This document shows positions 50,013 through 61,548 of a stretch of 64,000 nucleotides of DNA, piece after piece (the stretch's first letter is position 1; every line of letters starts with the position of its first letter). Made by a program: the position numbers and the translations under genes. Below the pieces are notes generated by a model. The model made no database searches and was not told where the DNA came from. It was given only the letters and a program-made list of their open reading frames with translations. Source of the stretch: Lucifuga dentata (lineage: Eukaryota > Chordata > Actinopteri > Ophidiiformes > Bythitidae); assembly GCA_014773175.1 (NCBI GenBank), contig VXCM01000159.1, forward strand, positions 124,001 to 188,000. Reading direction: 5' to 3'.

Positions 50013-50764
50013 GGCCACTTTTCCCCTCAGTCACATGAATGTCTGGCATCAACCTCTGGATCAGAACAATCATCTGCATGATCACAAACAACTCTTGCAC
50101 AAGCAAATGCTGTGTGCACGCTTTGCTCTAGAGGGAGACAGAGAGGGGAGGCACAGTGCTCATACCTGAGGCTAATGGATCTTGGTTAAGCTGTATGAAA
50201 ATATCATTAAAGGATGTCATAAGAGCATGACCATAATATTCTCACATGCTTTGTGAGACTATACAGTTTAGGTTTCCCTCCCTTTTCCTCCCCATCAGTG
50301 GTAACAGTATATGTTAGTCCATGACTATCTACTGACTGTTACCATTTAGTGTGCTATACTAGTATTTATTGCATGTATAATAACATTTACATTTAAGTAA
50401 GAGCTACTTCCATTCGTGGTTAGTGTTCATGATTACAACAATTACAACAATACCATTATTTCATGTGAAGAACATCCCAGCTGAAACAATTCAAGGACTA
50501 AATTTATACTCACTGTGTATTTGGATCCTTAAGGTTTATCACAGGCTCTTATATTTGCAAAGTGTGGTGACCATGTTTAACAATCAGTAGACGATTCCAC
50601 TCTTTTGTGGGTTGCATTGCATTTTAAATGGTTTCCCTAGAGCAGCTTCCATCATATCCTTGCTGTATCATATTTATTTGTCACTATGAAACAACTACAA
50701 CACAGTATAACTTAAGGACCTTCCTGCTCCTGTCTGAGCCAAAGCTGTGTCCAGACATTGTTTT

Positions 50765-50788
50765 AAAAAAAAAAAAAAAAAAAAAAAA
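50765..50788. repeat. Poly(A) tract
   Basis: An uninterrupted run of 24 A; no retroposon body was recognised to its left. Confidence 0.9.
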
Positions 50789-53302
50789 GCATTTGGGCAG
50801 CTACATTTACTTGTAATGAGCTACTGTACAAAAAACTTTATGTACTCTATATACATTACTTTCTTTAAATGGGTGATTATGAACTTTGAAATGGGAATGT
50901 GTAATTGTTAATGGTGTGTTTTAATGCATTGCTTTTATGCTGTTTTTTTTTTTTTAATTTCATTCATCTACCTTCTGTGTGTTGTAGTTGTGCTGCCATC
51001 ACAGGACAACATCAATGTTAAATAAAGATCAAATAAAAATAATACTGTCATATGTAATTACTGCTGAAGGTCTGTGACCAATTAAAATTGCCAGATGCAT
51101 ATTATCTTAATGTCAAACTCTCCCCATTCTCTTCCTCTTCATATTTCATTCTATGTCTGCCTGTTAAAACATCACTCCAAATTACATAGGCAATGTGAAG
51201 TAGATAGTTTGGGTATATGACAAGAATGGAGGGTCTGAACAATCAATCAAGCTTGCCTGTGCTGCTGAGCTTCATAATAGGCATGAGTAACTTTAGCATT
51301 TATCCTCTCTATTAGGTTTTACAGTTAAACAGGAAATGTAATATGGCTTTTTAGTAGTGCTATTCCTCCCTGCAAGTCTGATGAGAGGGATAACGCTTCG
51401 CTAGACAACACAAAATCAACTACGTTCATGCAATCCAAAATGCAGTAGTGGGCTAGCAGATGAACAAATCTAACAAGGGTAATACGTGAGGCACTTCCTC
51501 CAAAATTTATGTTTTTTTGCTAATCAAATGTGACGTTTTCTGCCAAGCTCATGCTGTCTGTTGGTTTCATCCAGTTTTGTTGTTAGCATATCAACTGGGA
51601 AGGCCTGTCACACCATCATTATGCAGTTACTGTCATCCCACCACTTAATGTCTTATAATGTCACATAATGTCCTCATCCTGCTACAAAGACTAAGATCAT
51701 TTTCTCAGTGGCTGTGTAGTAGTCAGACAGAGAGAAACGAAGAGACTGTTTCAAGCTATATAGCACAGGAAATACTGCCCATGTCTATCAGACAAATTCT
51801 GAACATGACATCAGTGATAGGAAAGAAATGTTAACCTTTGTAATGTAATGCAGAAGTAATGAGTAACATGATTACTTCCCTCCATTACTATTTTAGAGGA
51901 GTATTATCAAAATGCTAAGAGCTGTAATACTTTGTCATATCCTGCCTGCGAAACAGGTCACATATACTCACGTACAGTATTGTTACTGTTCTGGTGCTAG
52001 TTCCAGATGTACACTGTATTGGGCTTAAATTAGGTTACATTTAACATTAACGGTCACATCAGAATTATTGCTGCCATGTCAACCATAAGGTAGAAAATAA
52101 GTCTGAGGGGTGTTTACTCTTTAGAGTCTTCTACAGGTTTGGACATAGACACAAACTAAAAGCAACAACTGCCACACGTCATTAACATTGTGAGGCAAAG
52201 CTACGGGTTTGATTGTGCTTTGACATGGGGCCCAGTTCACCAGTTCAATCAGTGTACAGAATGAGATGATTTGGCAGCATTCACTCCTTGAACTGTGAAC
52301 CCTACATGAAAGCAAGGACCATCAAACACAAAGCTAATTTCCTCTTTTCCAATATGTTCATGGGGAACCTGTTAGGGCCTGCATGATGGAAAAGAGCACA
52401 CTGGGGTTCCAGACAGTGACAATGTGGACATTACAAGCAGCAAAAGTTCCTTTTATAAGTAGCACTTGAGCAATTATATACTAACAGTGAGTGCAGAGGA
52501 TGCATATGTGAACGTTAAAGGGATGGGGGGGAGGGGAGGAGTTGTGTGGATGGAAAATAGACAGGAGAAGCATGTTATCTAGGCTATAAGCCCTTTGTAA
52601 ATTCTGCCACCCAACTATGAGCAATTTTACAAAAATGGATAAGATATTACAAAACAAATAATGACACAAATAATAGCAATAATCCTACAACTATCACAAA
52701 CCAATCAACTAGAACCAGGAATCTGGCTGTCTTTACAGCACAAACACCCTGTTTTATCAATTCCAAATTCATGATAGATTTTTATTCTTGCACTTTTCTC
52801 TAAGCATCCATTTCAGCTGAGATGAAAAAGTAATATTCCCGCAATAAAGCTTGATTTACATCCCTTTCACTGTTCCCCCTCTTCTTTTTATTTCATCATT
52901 TAGCCAGGATCATATAACTGTATATCAGACACAAATGAAATCAGGTCCCATGCACATTAAGGCCATGTCTTTTTGCAGCTAACATCCCCCTCCAACCCAA
53001 GCACCCAGCTCCACAGCAAGCCCAGGGCAGAGTCCCATTCATTTTCAGGCCCATTTCCTCCTATGATTAGGCGATCAATCAATCCCAGCCTTCAATCTCA
53101 TCAGGCAGACGGGATTATCTGCCCATCTCCCCCTCTCCCCCTTTCAACTGACTCCCTCCCACACACACAGCAGCACATTAACATCAGATCAAGTATCACC
53201 CAACACAAGCAGCCTGCCACATCCCCTGACCACAAACAGACAGCTTCTCATCATAGATGGCTTCTTATCCCTCACTCATCCTTCCATCTCCTCCATCTGG
53301 CT

Positions 53303-53304
<2 letters not shown>

Positions 53305-53347
<43 letters not shown>

Positions 53348-53348
53348 N

Positions 53349-53390
<42 letters not shown>
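53305..53390. repeat. (TC)n and (CA)n joined by N
   Basis: TC units to 53346 abut N at 53348, after which CA units begin. The true sequence between the two repeats may be missing. Confidence 0.95.
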
Positions 53391-53394
<4 letters not shown>

Positions 53395-56072
53395 AGGTAA
53401 AGGCAAGCAAACTATACTTTGTAAGTGTCTGCTGATTTCTCACATCCTACATTAACATCAAAATATGTGGAAGACAATACAGGCTCAAACTAAGCCTGTG
53501 ATAATGCTTTCATTCACAAGTACGCTTACAGTCCCAGTCCTCTTGGAGAAGAAATGACATTAGACTCCTAGATCAATCTAGTTATTGCCTGTTTAAGTTG
53601 ATGACTAATGAACTCTCCCAACATAGTGTTTTAATTCTAATGAGAATGCCTGTAACCCTACAAATAACGACATAGTCTAACTACAATGCACTGGGGACCA
53701 CAGACTGTCTATGAGGTGACTGGAAGTCAGTTATTAGAACTGCACATAAAGGTGGCAAAATGCAAACCAAACTAAATGGACTATTTCATTTTTGTCTCCA
53801 GAATCTAAATAATACGTAAATGTCAATTGTAACACCAGAGCCCCAATAAACAGTAAACTCAGTGATAGTGTACAAGCCTTTTAGCTTGTAGCATTCAGTA
53901 AAACCTGTGCATATGAGCAGATAAGCAGTATATAGTAGATGGCAATAAGAGAAAAAGGCACAGGGTCAAACAGATACTGCAATACAAAACAATAAAATGG
54001 TGTTTTGTATTAAATAATCATACTGAGAACTGTAAGAGAAAGGTGACAAAAATGTGCTGGTTGTGATCCTATCCTAAGTTAATCATGTTTAATCACTGCA
54101 CAGTATGGAACAATGACAACCAAAATTTCCTAAAACCAAAAATAGATGCCACAGAGTATCAGAAATCTAGCAAGTATACAGTATGTGGCTCAAAAAAGAG
54201 ATAAATGGCACACTACAGCTTTTATTAATAATCCTTAAGCAACATTCACAAGGTGCACAGCCCCCGTCAATAATGCAGCTAAATCACTCATATATTGCAG
54301 ACAGAGAAAGGTTTGGGATCTGCTCATCTTCATAACTTTTGTTATTCTTAGTGAACAATGAATTAGTAATAAACTTACCAGGACTAAGAGCACATACAGG
54401 AAAAGTAAATTAGTTTTTATGTCATCACAAATATTTAATACGACTAGTTTCCTAATAACTGCAGGGAAAAAAGGAACATTTCCTTACAGTTAAACATATT
54501 TAATGAATTCCACTTAATGGCAAAAAGCTTTTTGATGTAGAGATGCTAATTCTAGAATAATTCTGTTGAAAGTGTGATGCTTTTAAGGCACATTACCTTG
54601 TAGTGACTATGTGCCAGGTTAATAAAGTCTCAAGTCTGTACAAGGACCATTTTCTCTCATGTGTGTGTCTGTAGTGAGGGAAGGAAGCAAAGCCCCAGAA
54701 ACAAAACTCCAAAGTGGCACATTCACACTGGCACAATGTCTACGCTGTAACCAAAACAATAGTGTAAAAGGTGTAGCATTACTTTTGAACACCTCAATGT
54801 GCATGTTCTTAGTCAGTCAATCTAGATCATCGGTACCTGCAATCACTTCTGTCTCATTTTGGGCCACATGTCAGAAAGCTGAGCTCTCTCTTACACCGTG
54901 TTCTCTTTTTCTCTGCTCATTTTCAATATAAGTAAGTTTGAGGCAAAACTTGCTGTGAATAAGTGCACTCATGTTCCCATGAAAGTATGACTTCGAGTAA
55001 ACCTAAAAGTTCAAAGTTTCCCCACCTGGCACAGAATGTCAAAATAACAAAATGTCAAATTTGTTAACTATACTAAATACATTATATGTTTTTTAAGTAC
55101 ATTCTGTTACAGATTTTGGAAGAAAAAAATGTTTCAGAATGAATTCATAAGTCTTGTGCAAGGCTAGACAGGTAATATTTCTATACTTTTTTATTTTTAC
55201 CCAAAATATGACAAATACCTTGTAATTTAAGAAAAACATACTCTTTATGGTAGCCTAAATATACTGCAAAACATTTTTAAGTGTTTTTTTCTTACATCTT
55301 ATTTCAATTTCGTTTTGTACTCATAATTTGAACAACAATGTGAACCAGGATTCAATACCAATTGAATCAGTAAGGAGAGTGGGAATTTTCAGTGGATCAA
55401 CTGTATGTGTTATCTGACCCAATGCACGACTACGACATCTGGTGTATTTGTATTTACAATAATTGTGTCATGATGCCATTATATAGAAACAGTAAACAAT
55501 AAAATAAAACTACCATCCAGCTGTGCTTTTTGCTATGTTCTCCTTTTTGTTAAATTTTCATTAATGTTTTTTCTTCGTCACTCAAAGTTAGTGTTACTTA
55601 TATGCTCCCTAATGCTGCAATCTGCATTGTTTATGCCTTCATTCATGCATTTGGACATGCCCATTTAGACCATGCCTTTTAGCCTGATTAGTATTCTTAT
55701 TAGATTTTTCTTTGCTATAATTTATTACTAACTGGATAATGAGTTCAATTTACCCACCAAGTCATTAAAGTTTCACCTTTCTGTATTTTCCATATAAGCT
55801 ACAAAGACTGTACGTTAGAGCAGTTGGAATTAAAATGTCTGGGTTACTCTGGGTTTGTGGTTCTGCATCAAGTCTGACTTTGTAATGTATTTTTGTACAC
55901 TTTAAGAGCATCTTAGAAAGTGTAAGTGAATTTGTGCAGTGCACTCATGAGCTTACCTGTGAAGAATCCACTTGACTACTTTGCATCTTTTCTGGTGAGC
56001 AATTCCAGTATCTACTGATGAGACTCCTCAGTCAAGCTATTTTATCAACACAAACACAAGCTTTCATTAACA

Positions 56073-56073
<1 letters not shown>

Positions 56074-56119
<46 letters not shown>

Positions 56120-56126
56120 ACACACA
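56074..56126. repeat. (CA)n microsatellite
   Basis: About 25 CA units with one CCA interruption. Confidence 0.95.
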
Positions 56127-56706
56127 AAAAATGAATATCTCAACAGCAACAGTAAATCACTTACTATATGTGCCATCTATTCATTTTCATGTGAAACACA
56201 ATTTTATATGCCATTCATATTTCAGTTGCAGTGTCACTGTCAGGCTCTGTTGGCCAGTGCAAAGCTTGGATGCTCTCTGAGGGACCCTCGACTGTCCTCA
56301 AGCTGAATCTTCTGCAATAAATGGCTTTAATAACACACCTGAATTCTCGGGTTTGCTTAGCTCCTGCTCTGTACATGTCATCATTTTTAATTATTTGCTA
56401 GGACCCACCAAGAGGTCCGTACTCCAAGATGCTATGCTTGTCCCCCTTCACCAGCAGCACTTAATCATGGCTGCAGTGCGGTTTTCTGTTAGGAAACCAT
56501 AAACCAACTTTCAAAACTGCAAACTGGAATCCAGACAGTTAATTTAAGTCTACTTAGGGGAATGTGCGTGCACGTGTGCGTGCGTGCGTGTTTTAGACCG
56601 AGGGATGGGAGGTGTATTTGTAGGGGGTGCTTTATTGTCCAGGTGGGTCAATGATGTAGATGGTGTTGGTGGTTTTAAGTCAGGATGCTGCACAGTGGGT
56701 TTGCAT

Positions 56707-56734
56707 GGGGGGGGNAAAAAAAAAAAAAAAAAAA
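56707..56734. repeat. G-run and A-run joined by N
   Basis: Eight G, then N at 56715, then 19 A. It is an assembly join at a low-complexity end, so missing sequence is possible. Confidence 0.9.
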
Positions 56735-57952
56735 GTTTGGATATATCATATCCTCTCACAGAGTAGTCTTGACCTACTGGATGATCTTGATAGTGCTGCT
56801 GCCCATTTAATTCATATGGATACACTAACATTCTTCCTTATCTCAGTGTAGACCAAGTCATATTTGGGATTGGATTAGTGTGATCCCACTGAGGAGGATG
56901 ACACTGATAGATAGACAGGAAGCTATGCAGACCAACAGAAATGGTGCTGCCAACAGCATATTAGCCTGTAACCTTGAAAAGTCTTTTAAACATTGTGAGA
57001 AGTCTATGAGCTAGGCCAAATTTTTGCAAGTTCCATTAATAAATCATTATCTATAAATAAACAAAACTAAAAGAACATTGTAGTTGTAGCAAATAAACAC
57101 ACAAATAGTTTGTAATAAAATAAATCTTATTACCACACATCCACTGTAACTTAATGTCCTTAAATGGTAATCTAACATCATGCTATATAAAAGCTAAGGC
57201 ATAAATAGCAAATACAGATACTGTATGCTCATAAATGAATAGGATATTCATTTTGAGTTAATTTATTCTCCTTTTTCACATTAATTCTGAATAAAATAAA
57301 TAAACTTTAACTCTGAATAAATAAACTTTGTCTTTGAATACAATATCTAGTAAAACAGTGTCATGTCTTTAGCTGATATGTGGCAGTAGCACAGTCTGAA
57401 GAATTAAAACCTTAAAAATTGTTTGGGCTAAACATTGTTTGGTGAATCTGACACCACATGGAAAAGGAGAATAACCACCCTAGTTAATTTCTGCATGTTT
57501 TGACTAGCACTATTACTAACAGGAGAGCGTGGGTTGTTTTTCAAGTCTATGTATTAACAGACACTGAAGCAACTACTCAAATGAGCACCGACACGCTTTC
57601 AGGCCAGGTGTGTACTCAGCCCTCCCTGGAGTCTCACTGTGTTAAGTCAGTGGTTTGTCTGAAAACATTTCCCGTTTCCAGTGCATAATTTTTCCCTTGA
57701 CATTTATATGATGTGTACAGTGTAAAATGAGCTATCAACAGGAAGTAGCACATTACAAGCTGCAGTTTGTTTTGGGGTACAAATTATGTATGTTTTGGTT
57801 TAAGTGTGATCTCTCTATTTCTCCCCACATGAAAATAAGCGTAATTTAACATCAGGTTGGGAAATAATTTAGTAAAAGCCTGGAAATAGTGGCTTATTGT
57901 CTTCAGTCCAAGTAATCAGAAAGTAGGGATGCTGGATTATAGGATTTTTTGA

Positions 57953-57973
57953 TTTTTTTTTTTTTTTTTTTTT
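57953..57973. repeat. Poly(T) tract
   Basis: A run of 21 T preceded by GGATTTTTTGA. Confidence 0.9.
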
Positions 57974-58230
57974 GATAATGCTAAATTACAATATATGCTA
58001 GTGTAACTGCAAGGTCAGAAATATATGAAACCAAATTTTACAGTGTAGTCAAGGACATTTTCGTTACAACTGACTGTAGAAAGTTAGATCTGTGTTAGAG
58101 GTGAGCATCTGTGCTATAAAATATTCTCTTGGCACACACACACCAATGTGGAAGTATCATTTATATTTTTATTATTTTTAAGAAATATACACCCTATTGT
58201 TGTTTGTATTGTCATGGCAGAATGCCTCAC

Positions 58231-58355
58231 CTGTTTCCAACAGTGTGCAGGGTCCAGAAATTGGGTTCCTCACAGTGGAACCTCTCTCTCCCTCCTCCGG
58301 TACTTTCCGTTTTCCTCCTAGAGAGCACCTGCGGACTGATTACAACTTGCGCCAT
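58231..58355 (-). CDS. Candidate first coding exon of an unrecognised gene
   Basis: On the minus strand an ATG at 58355-58353 sits in a strong context (AAGATGGCG, A at -3 and G at +4). It opens 41 codons plus two bases before a consensus splice donor, CAG|GTGAGG, with the exon ending at 58231 and GT at 58230-58229. The frame starts MAQVVISPQVLSRRKTES, passes a glycine-rich GGG, and later has FHCEEPNFWTLH. Without splicing it would end one codon later at a TGA within the donor, so splicing is needed to continue (phase 2). Immediately upstream is a CpG-rich promoter-like segment on the same strand. I do not recognise the protein. The exon could instead be part of a non-coding first exon; the ATG, donor and promoter together make a gene start likely. 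The rest of the gene would lie to the left, at lower coordinates, or beyond the window. Confidence 0.5.
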
Positions 58356-58680
58356 CTTATGAATCCTCGTTAGCAAAGCAAGCTTACGGTTTTACGTTTA
58401 ACACTTTTGCATTAAGTAGTTTTCTAAACTACACGATCCAAACTTAAAATCCTTTCGCAAGTCGTTTGATAACAATTAGTTTAACAGTATAGTAATTTAA
58501 AGACATTTCCAGGCTCCTCAAACCATTTTCTGTCCGGTGAAAAACAGCTAAGTGTTGCACAGGGGAACTCGTTCCACAAGCGCGCCGCGCCGCTGCTGAT
58601 TCAAAAATGGCAGCCGGAAATGACGTCACGACATGTCTGTTTGAACGACGCTCCGGCAAAATCTGTCATATTTTGCAGAT
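58356..58680 (-). promoter_or_regulatory. CpG-rich promoter and 5' UTR
   Basis: From about 58296 to 58660 I count about 23 CpG dinucleotides, against strong CpG scarcity in the rest of the window. An exact palindromic CRE, TGACGTCA, is at 58621-58628, directly beside an ETS-type CCGGAAAT (about 58614-58621) and a YY1-like AAAATGGCAGC (about 58603-58613). A GCGCGCCGCGCCG run lies at about 58580-58592. A second YY1-type word, AAGATGGCG, overlaps the start codon at 58355 on the minus strand. This cluster is typical of TATA-less housekeeping promoters, which are often bidirectional. The transcription start is probably between 58560 and 58630. Two short upstream ATG frames precede the main ATG on the minus strand. 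Confidence 0.65.
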
Positions 58681-58699
58681 ATAGTTTGATCTAAGGTTT

Positions 58700-58723
58700 A
58701 AAAAAAAAAAAAAAAAAAAAAAA
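58700..58723. repeat. Poly(A) tract
   Basis: A run of 24 A just beyond the promoter segment. Confidence 0.9.
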
Positions 58724-59308
58724 GTATAATTGAATATTTTGATTGTGAGGATCATTGTGTTCAATTCATCACCAATTTTTATTTCATTTTAATTTTATTT
58801 GGATTTTTTGGGAATTGGGAATTGCTTCCAAAACTCCAACAGAATTGATCCAGGTGGACTTTTGATTACCCATAAAAAATTAAAATACTAAAATAAGAAA
58901 TATATGTGTAATGGTCTATTTTTAAATTATTTTATTTTATCTTTTGTCATGTTTCATATTAGTTTCAACCACCTCTTTTCAGTTCATTCTTCTGTTTACA
59001 TGTTGATGCCTGGGTGGTGTAAGTTTCATTTGTTTTTAAGTGTTAAAAAAATCAGAAAAAGTTTAACTGAGTTTTTATATTATTTTATATTTTCATAAAA
59101 TAGTATGTTCATATTTTGCTAGTGTTGTACACAAGAGAAAGAAGATATGTCCTTTTCAGTTGCCATCTGTGTTTTAATGAAAGAATGAAGTTGTTCCATT
59201 TGAAATCACAGTGTGGTGTCCAAAAACTACTAACAAATCACATATTTTAGACGTTGAGGAAACATAACTTGGTTGATTGTTAATCTGTTAACTAGAAAAG
59301 TCTGCACA
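58724..59308. other. AT-rich non-coding stretch upstream of promoter
   Basis: Strongly AT-rich with T-rich words such as TTTTATTTTATC. No feature was supported. Confidence 0.5.
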
Positions 59309-59316
59309 ACTGCTGT
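59309..59316 (+). repeat. Left target-site duplication of SINE insertion
   Basis: ACTGCTGT is repeated exactly at 59701-59708 and bounds the inverted SINE unit. Confidence 0.75.
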
Positions 59317-59649
59317 TGAGGGTCACGGGGGGGCTGGAAGCCTATCCTACCAGTCATAGGGCAAGAGGTGGGGTACATCCTGGACAGATCGCCAGTCTAT
59401 CGCAGGGCTGACACAGAGACAGACAAACACATTCACGCTCTCATTCACACCTACGGGCAATTTAGAGTTCCCAGTTCACCTGACATGCATGTCTTTGGAG
59501 GAAGCCAAAGTACCCAGAGGGAACCCACACAGTCATGGGGAGAATATGCAAACTCCACATACAGAAAGGCCCTGCCCCAGCCGGGAATCAAACCCAGGAC
59601 CTTCTTGCTGTGAGGCAACAGCGCTAACCACTGCGCCATCGTGCCGCCT
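59317..59649 (-). mobile_element. tRNA-derived SINE body, inverted part of a twin-primed insertion
   Basis: Read on the minus strand it begins near 59648 with GGCGGCACGATGGCGCAGTG, which holds a tRNA A box (TGGCGCAGTGG), followed by GTTAGCGCTG and a B box GGTTTGATTCC. These are the internal RNA polymerase III promoter of a tRNA-related SINE. The body continues with a typical fish core (GGAGTTTGCAT, AAAGACATGCATGTC, TCTAAATTGCCCGTAGG, CTGGCGATCTGTCCAG) and ends CCAGCCCCCCCGTGACCCTCA beside the left target duplication. The 3' tail is not on this strand; it follows in the opposite orientation at 59650-59700. Confidence 0.85.
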
Positions 59650-59700
59650 GTGACCTTCAACAGGACAAACGGGTTTAGAAAATGGATGGATGGATGTATG
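59650..59700 (+). mobile_element. SINE 3' tail in plus orientation
   Basis: GTGACCTTCAACAGGACAAA continues to GGGTTTAGAAAATGGATGGATGGATG, the GGATG-repeat 3' end used by fish LINE-mobilised SINEs. It overlaps in sequence the end of the inverted body (GTGACCCTCA), so the internal junction carries a duplication of about 10 bp. It ends at the right target duplication. Confidence 0.8.
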
Positions 59701-59708
59701 ACTGCTGT
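59701..59708 (+). repeat. Right target-site duplication of SINE insertion
   Basis: ACTGCTGT matches 59309-59316. Confidence 0.75.
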
Positions 59709-59810
59709 ATCTCTCACCAGAAGAATAGTGCACCAGAAGCATTTTTGAGATTTATAGAAATGATAATAATCTCAGATATAAAAGATTAACTGTATTCAAG
59801 ACTTGCATTT

Positions 59811-59840
59811 AATATATATATATATATAGATATAGATATA
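59811..59840. repeat. (TA)n/GATATA repeat
   Basis: TA units followed by GATATAGATATA. Confidence 0.9.
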
Positions 59841-60835
59841 TTGTGAATACTGGGTAGCAAAGTCTAAGAGGAAACTTTTTAAGTTGGAAGATGGACTGTA
59901 AATATCTCCCAGAGGGCAGTTTTTGGAACAGTTGGTTATCTGTCAGCAAACCTATTTTTCTGTTTTCTTTAACTTGTTATTTATACAGAGCCTTGAAAGA
60001 TTGCACTGAATTTTTGGGAGTTTTACCCATTTATCAAATCATTTGGGTGTGATGAGAGAATGATGAAAGAACTGGTACTTATCTCCCATCTGACTTACTG
60101 AGATACTGTATATATTCTATAAAACTTATTGTTCCTCCTTTCTTCTTCCTGATGTTCCATTTTGTCGGCAGCACCTCTTTAGCCAGGTCTAAGTCTTTCA
60201 AAAGTATTCATCATATTTAAATTAGATAAAACATACCCAATATATATATAAACTTCATAACTGCACAAAAGTCAATGTCAGATTAAAAGAGCCCTGTTAG
60301 AAATTATGTGTTTTCTTTAACATCTTAAAATCAGAGCTGACTTTTCCGATCTTTGTACACAAGATATCCTGGGGCCAACAGTAAAACGTTTCTGTCATAT
60401 GTGGTCAAAGACAATGTGTGGGTCAATGCTGATGAGCCACCCTGAATAACTTTTCATAGGTATACTGCAAAGGGCTAACAAATGGAAAGTGAAATACAGG
60501 GCTTCATTTTGAATTACATCAGAACCAGCCTGTAAGTCATTCAGGTAGCCTTGTCTTTCCAAGCACATGAACAATGGATAAAATTGGACTGGTAGGAAAT
60601 GAAGACTCTGGTTAATATCTATAAACTACTCCCTGTCTTTAATGAATTAAACACTGGGCTTTATCAAGCTGTTACAATGGTCATTGATCCAACAGAGGCC
60701 AATGCACAATAATTCCATAACAAGGGATGAAGAATGGATTAAAACAATGAACAGAGATGTGATTTTTTTTCCTTCCGTGTCTTGATGTTGATTAATACTG
60801 AGGGGTTAAATTAGATCACTGGGTTAGTCAGAAGA

Positions 60836-60859
60836 TTTTTTTTTTTTTTTTTTTTTTTT
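60836..60859. repeat. Poly(T) tract
   Basis: A run of 24 T. Confidence 0.9.
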
Positions 60860-61532
60860 AAGAGTGCAGTCTTTGGGGCTGGTTTGAATTATCTGGCCAG
60901 TAGAAGTGGCCGTGCAAGCCTCATAAAGTGACTGTGACTTGGCAACATCTTTGTTACAAACTGAGATTATTAAAAAGATGTCCCAAGGCAACTCATTATA
61001 CCATCAACTGAGGCCATTTTGTCCTTTAGCCTTTAATTAAATTTGAATGATTACAAAAGTGCAAAAGAGTCAACATCAACATGACTGCAAGCTAGAAATG
61101 TATTATGCCAGCAGGCAGGTGACTTATTTTTCAATTTTTCTACATGCCTGCAGCCCCCCACCATGCTTGTTGTTCTTTGCAATGTTAATATTCATTACTA
61201 TCAGTATTTCTGCTATTGCTCCATATTCATCCATGCTTACATATCTTCTGGATGAGTGTATATAAATTAGATCACACCACTCAAAAACAGATTTTTATTG
61301 TGAGATTTCTTTCTGTAGAAGATTAATAGATACAGGTAATTTGAGTCATTTCATTCCACCCTCATTGTAAACAATTAGTTTGATTTATTAACATGTAAAA
61401 GTTAACTATAAATCTAATTAAAAGCAAAATCAATATGTCAACTCCACTGCCACAATAAGGAATGGAATGTCTCAGAGCACTGAGGTATGGATTGTTCTGC
61501 TTTGTTCTTGCTTTTAATTGATCTTTACACTG

Positions 61533-61548
61533 AAAAAAAAAAAAAAAA
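61533..61548. repeat. Poly(A) tract
   Basis: A run of 16 A. Confidence 0.9.

Larger units (their letters stand above)
47422..53304. other. Long non-coding stretch
   Basis: No supported exon. It holds CA at 48306-48327, GT at 49991-50012 and poly(A) at 50765-50788. The block 52940-53160 has homeodomain-type words (CTATGATTAGGCGATC, GGGATTATC) and may be regulatory. Confidence 0.5.
53391..58230. other. Non-coding stretch, probably intron 1 of the minus-strand gene
   Basis: This lies directly downstream (minus strand) of the candidate first exon and its splice donor. It holds a CA repeat (56074-56126), a G-run/N/A-run (56707-56734) and a T-run (57953-57973). A weak exon-like interval at 54597-54668 is discussed in the findings. 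No other coding signal was seen. Confidence 0.45.

Noticed and set aside
58444..58659. 71-codon minus-strand frame over the promoter as a coding region
   Set aside because: It starts at a TTG, not an ATG, and lies in the CpG promoter and 5' UTR; the length is likely a by-product of GC-rich sequence.
59600..59648. tRNA gene on the minus strand
   Set aside because: The A and B boxes are present but the sequence continues as a SINE body and lacks a complete tRNA cloverleaf.
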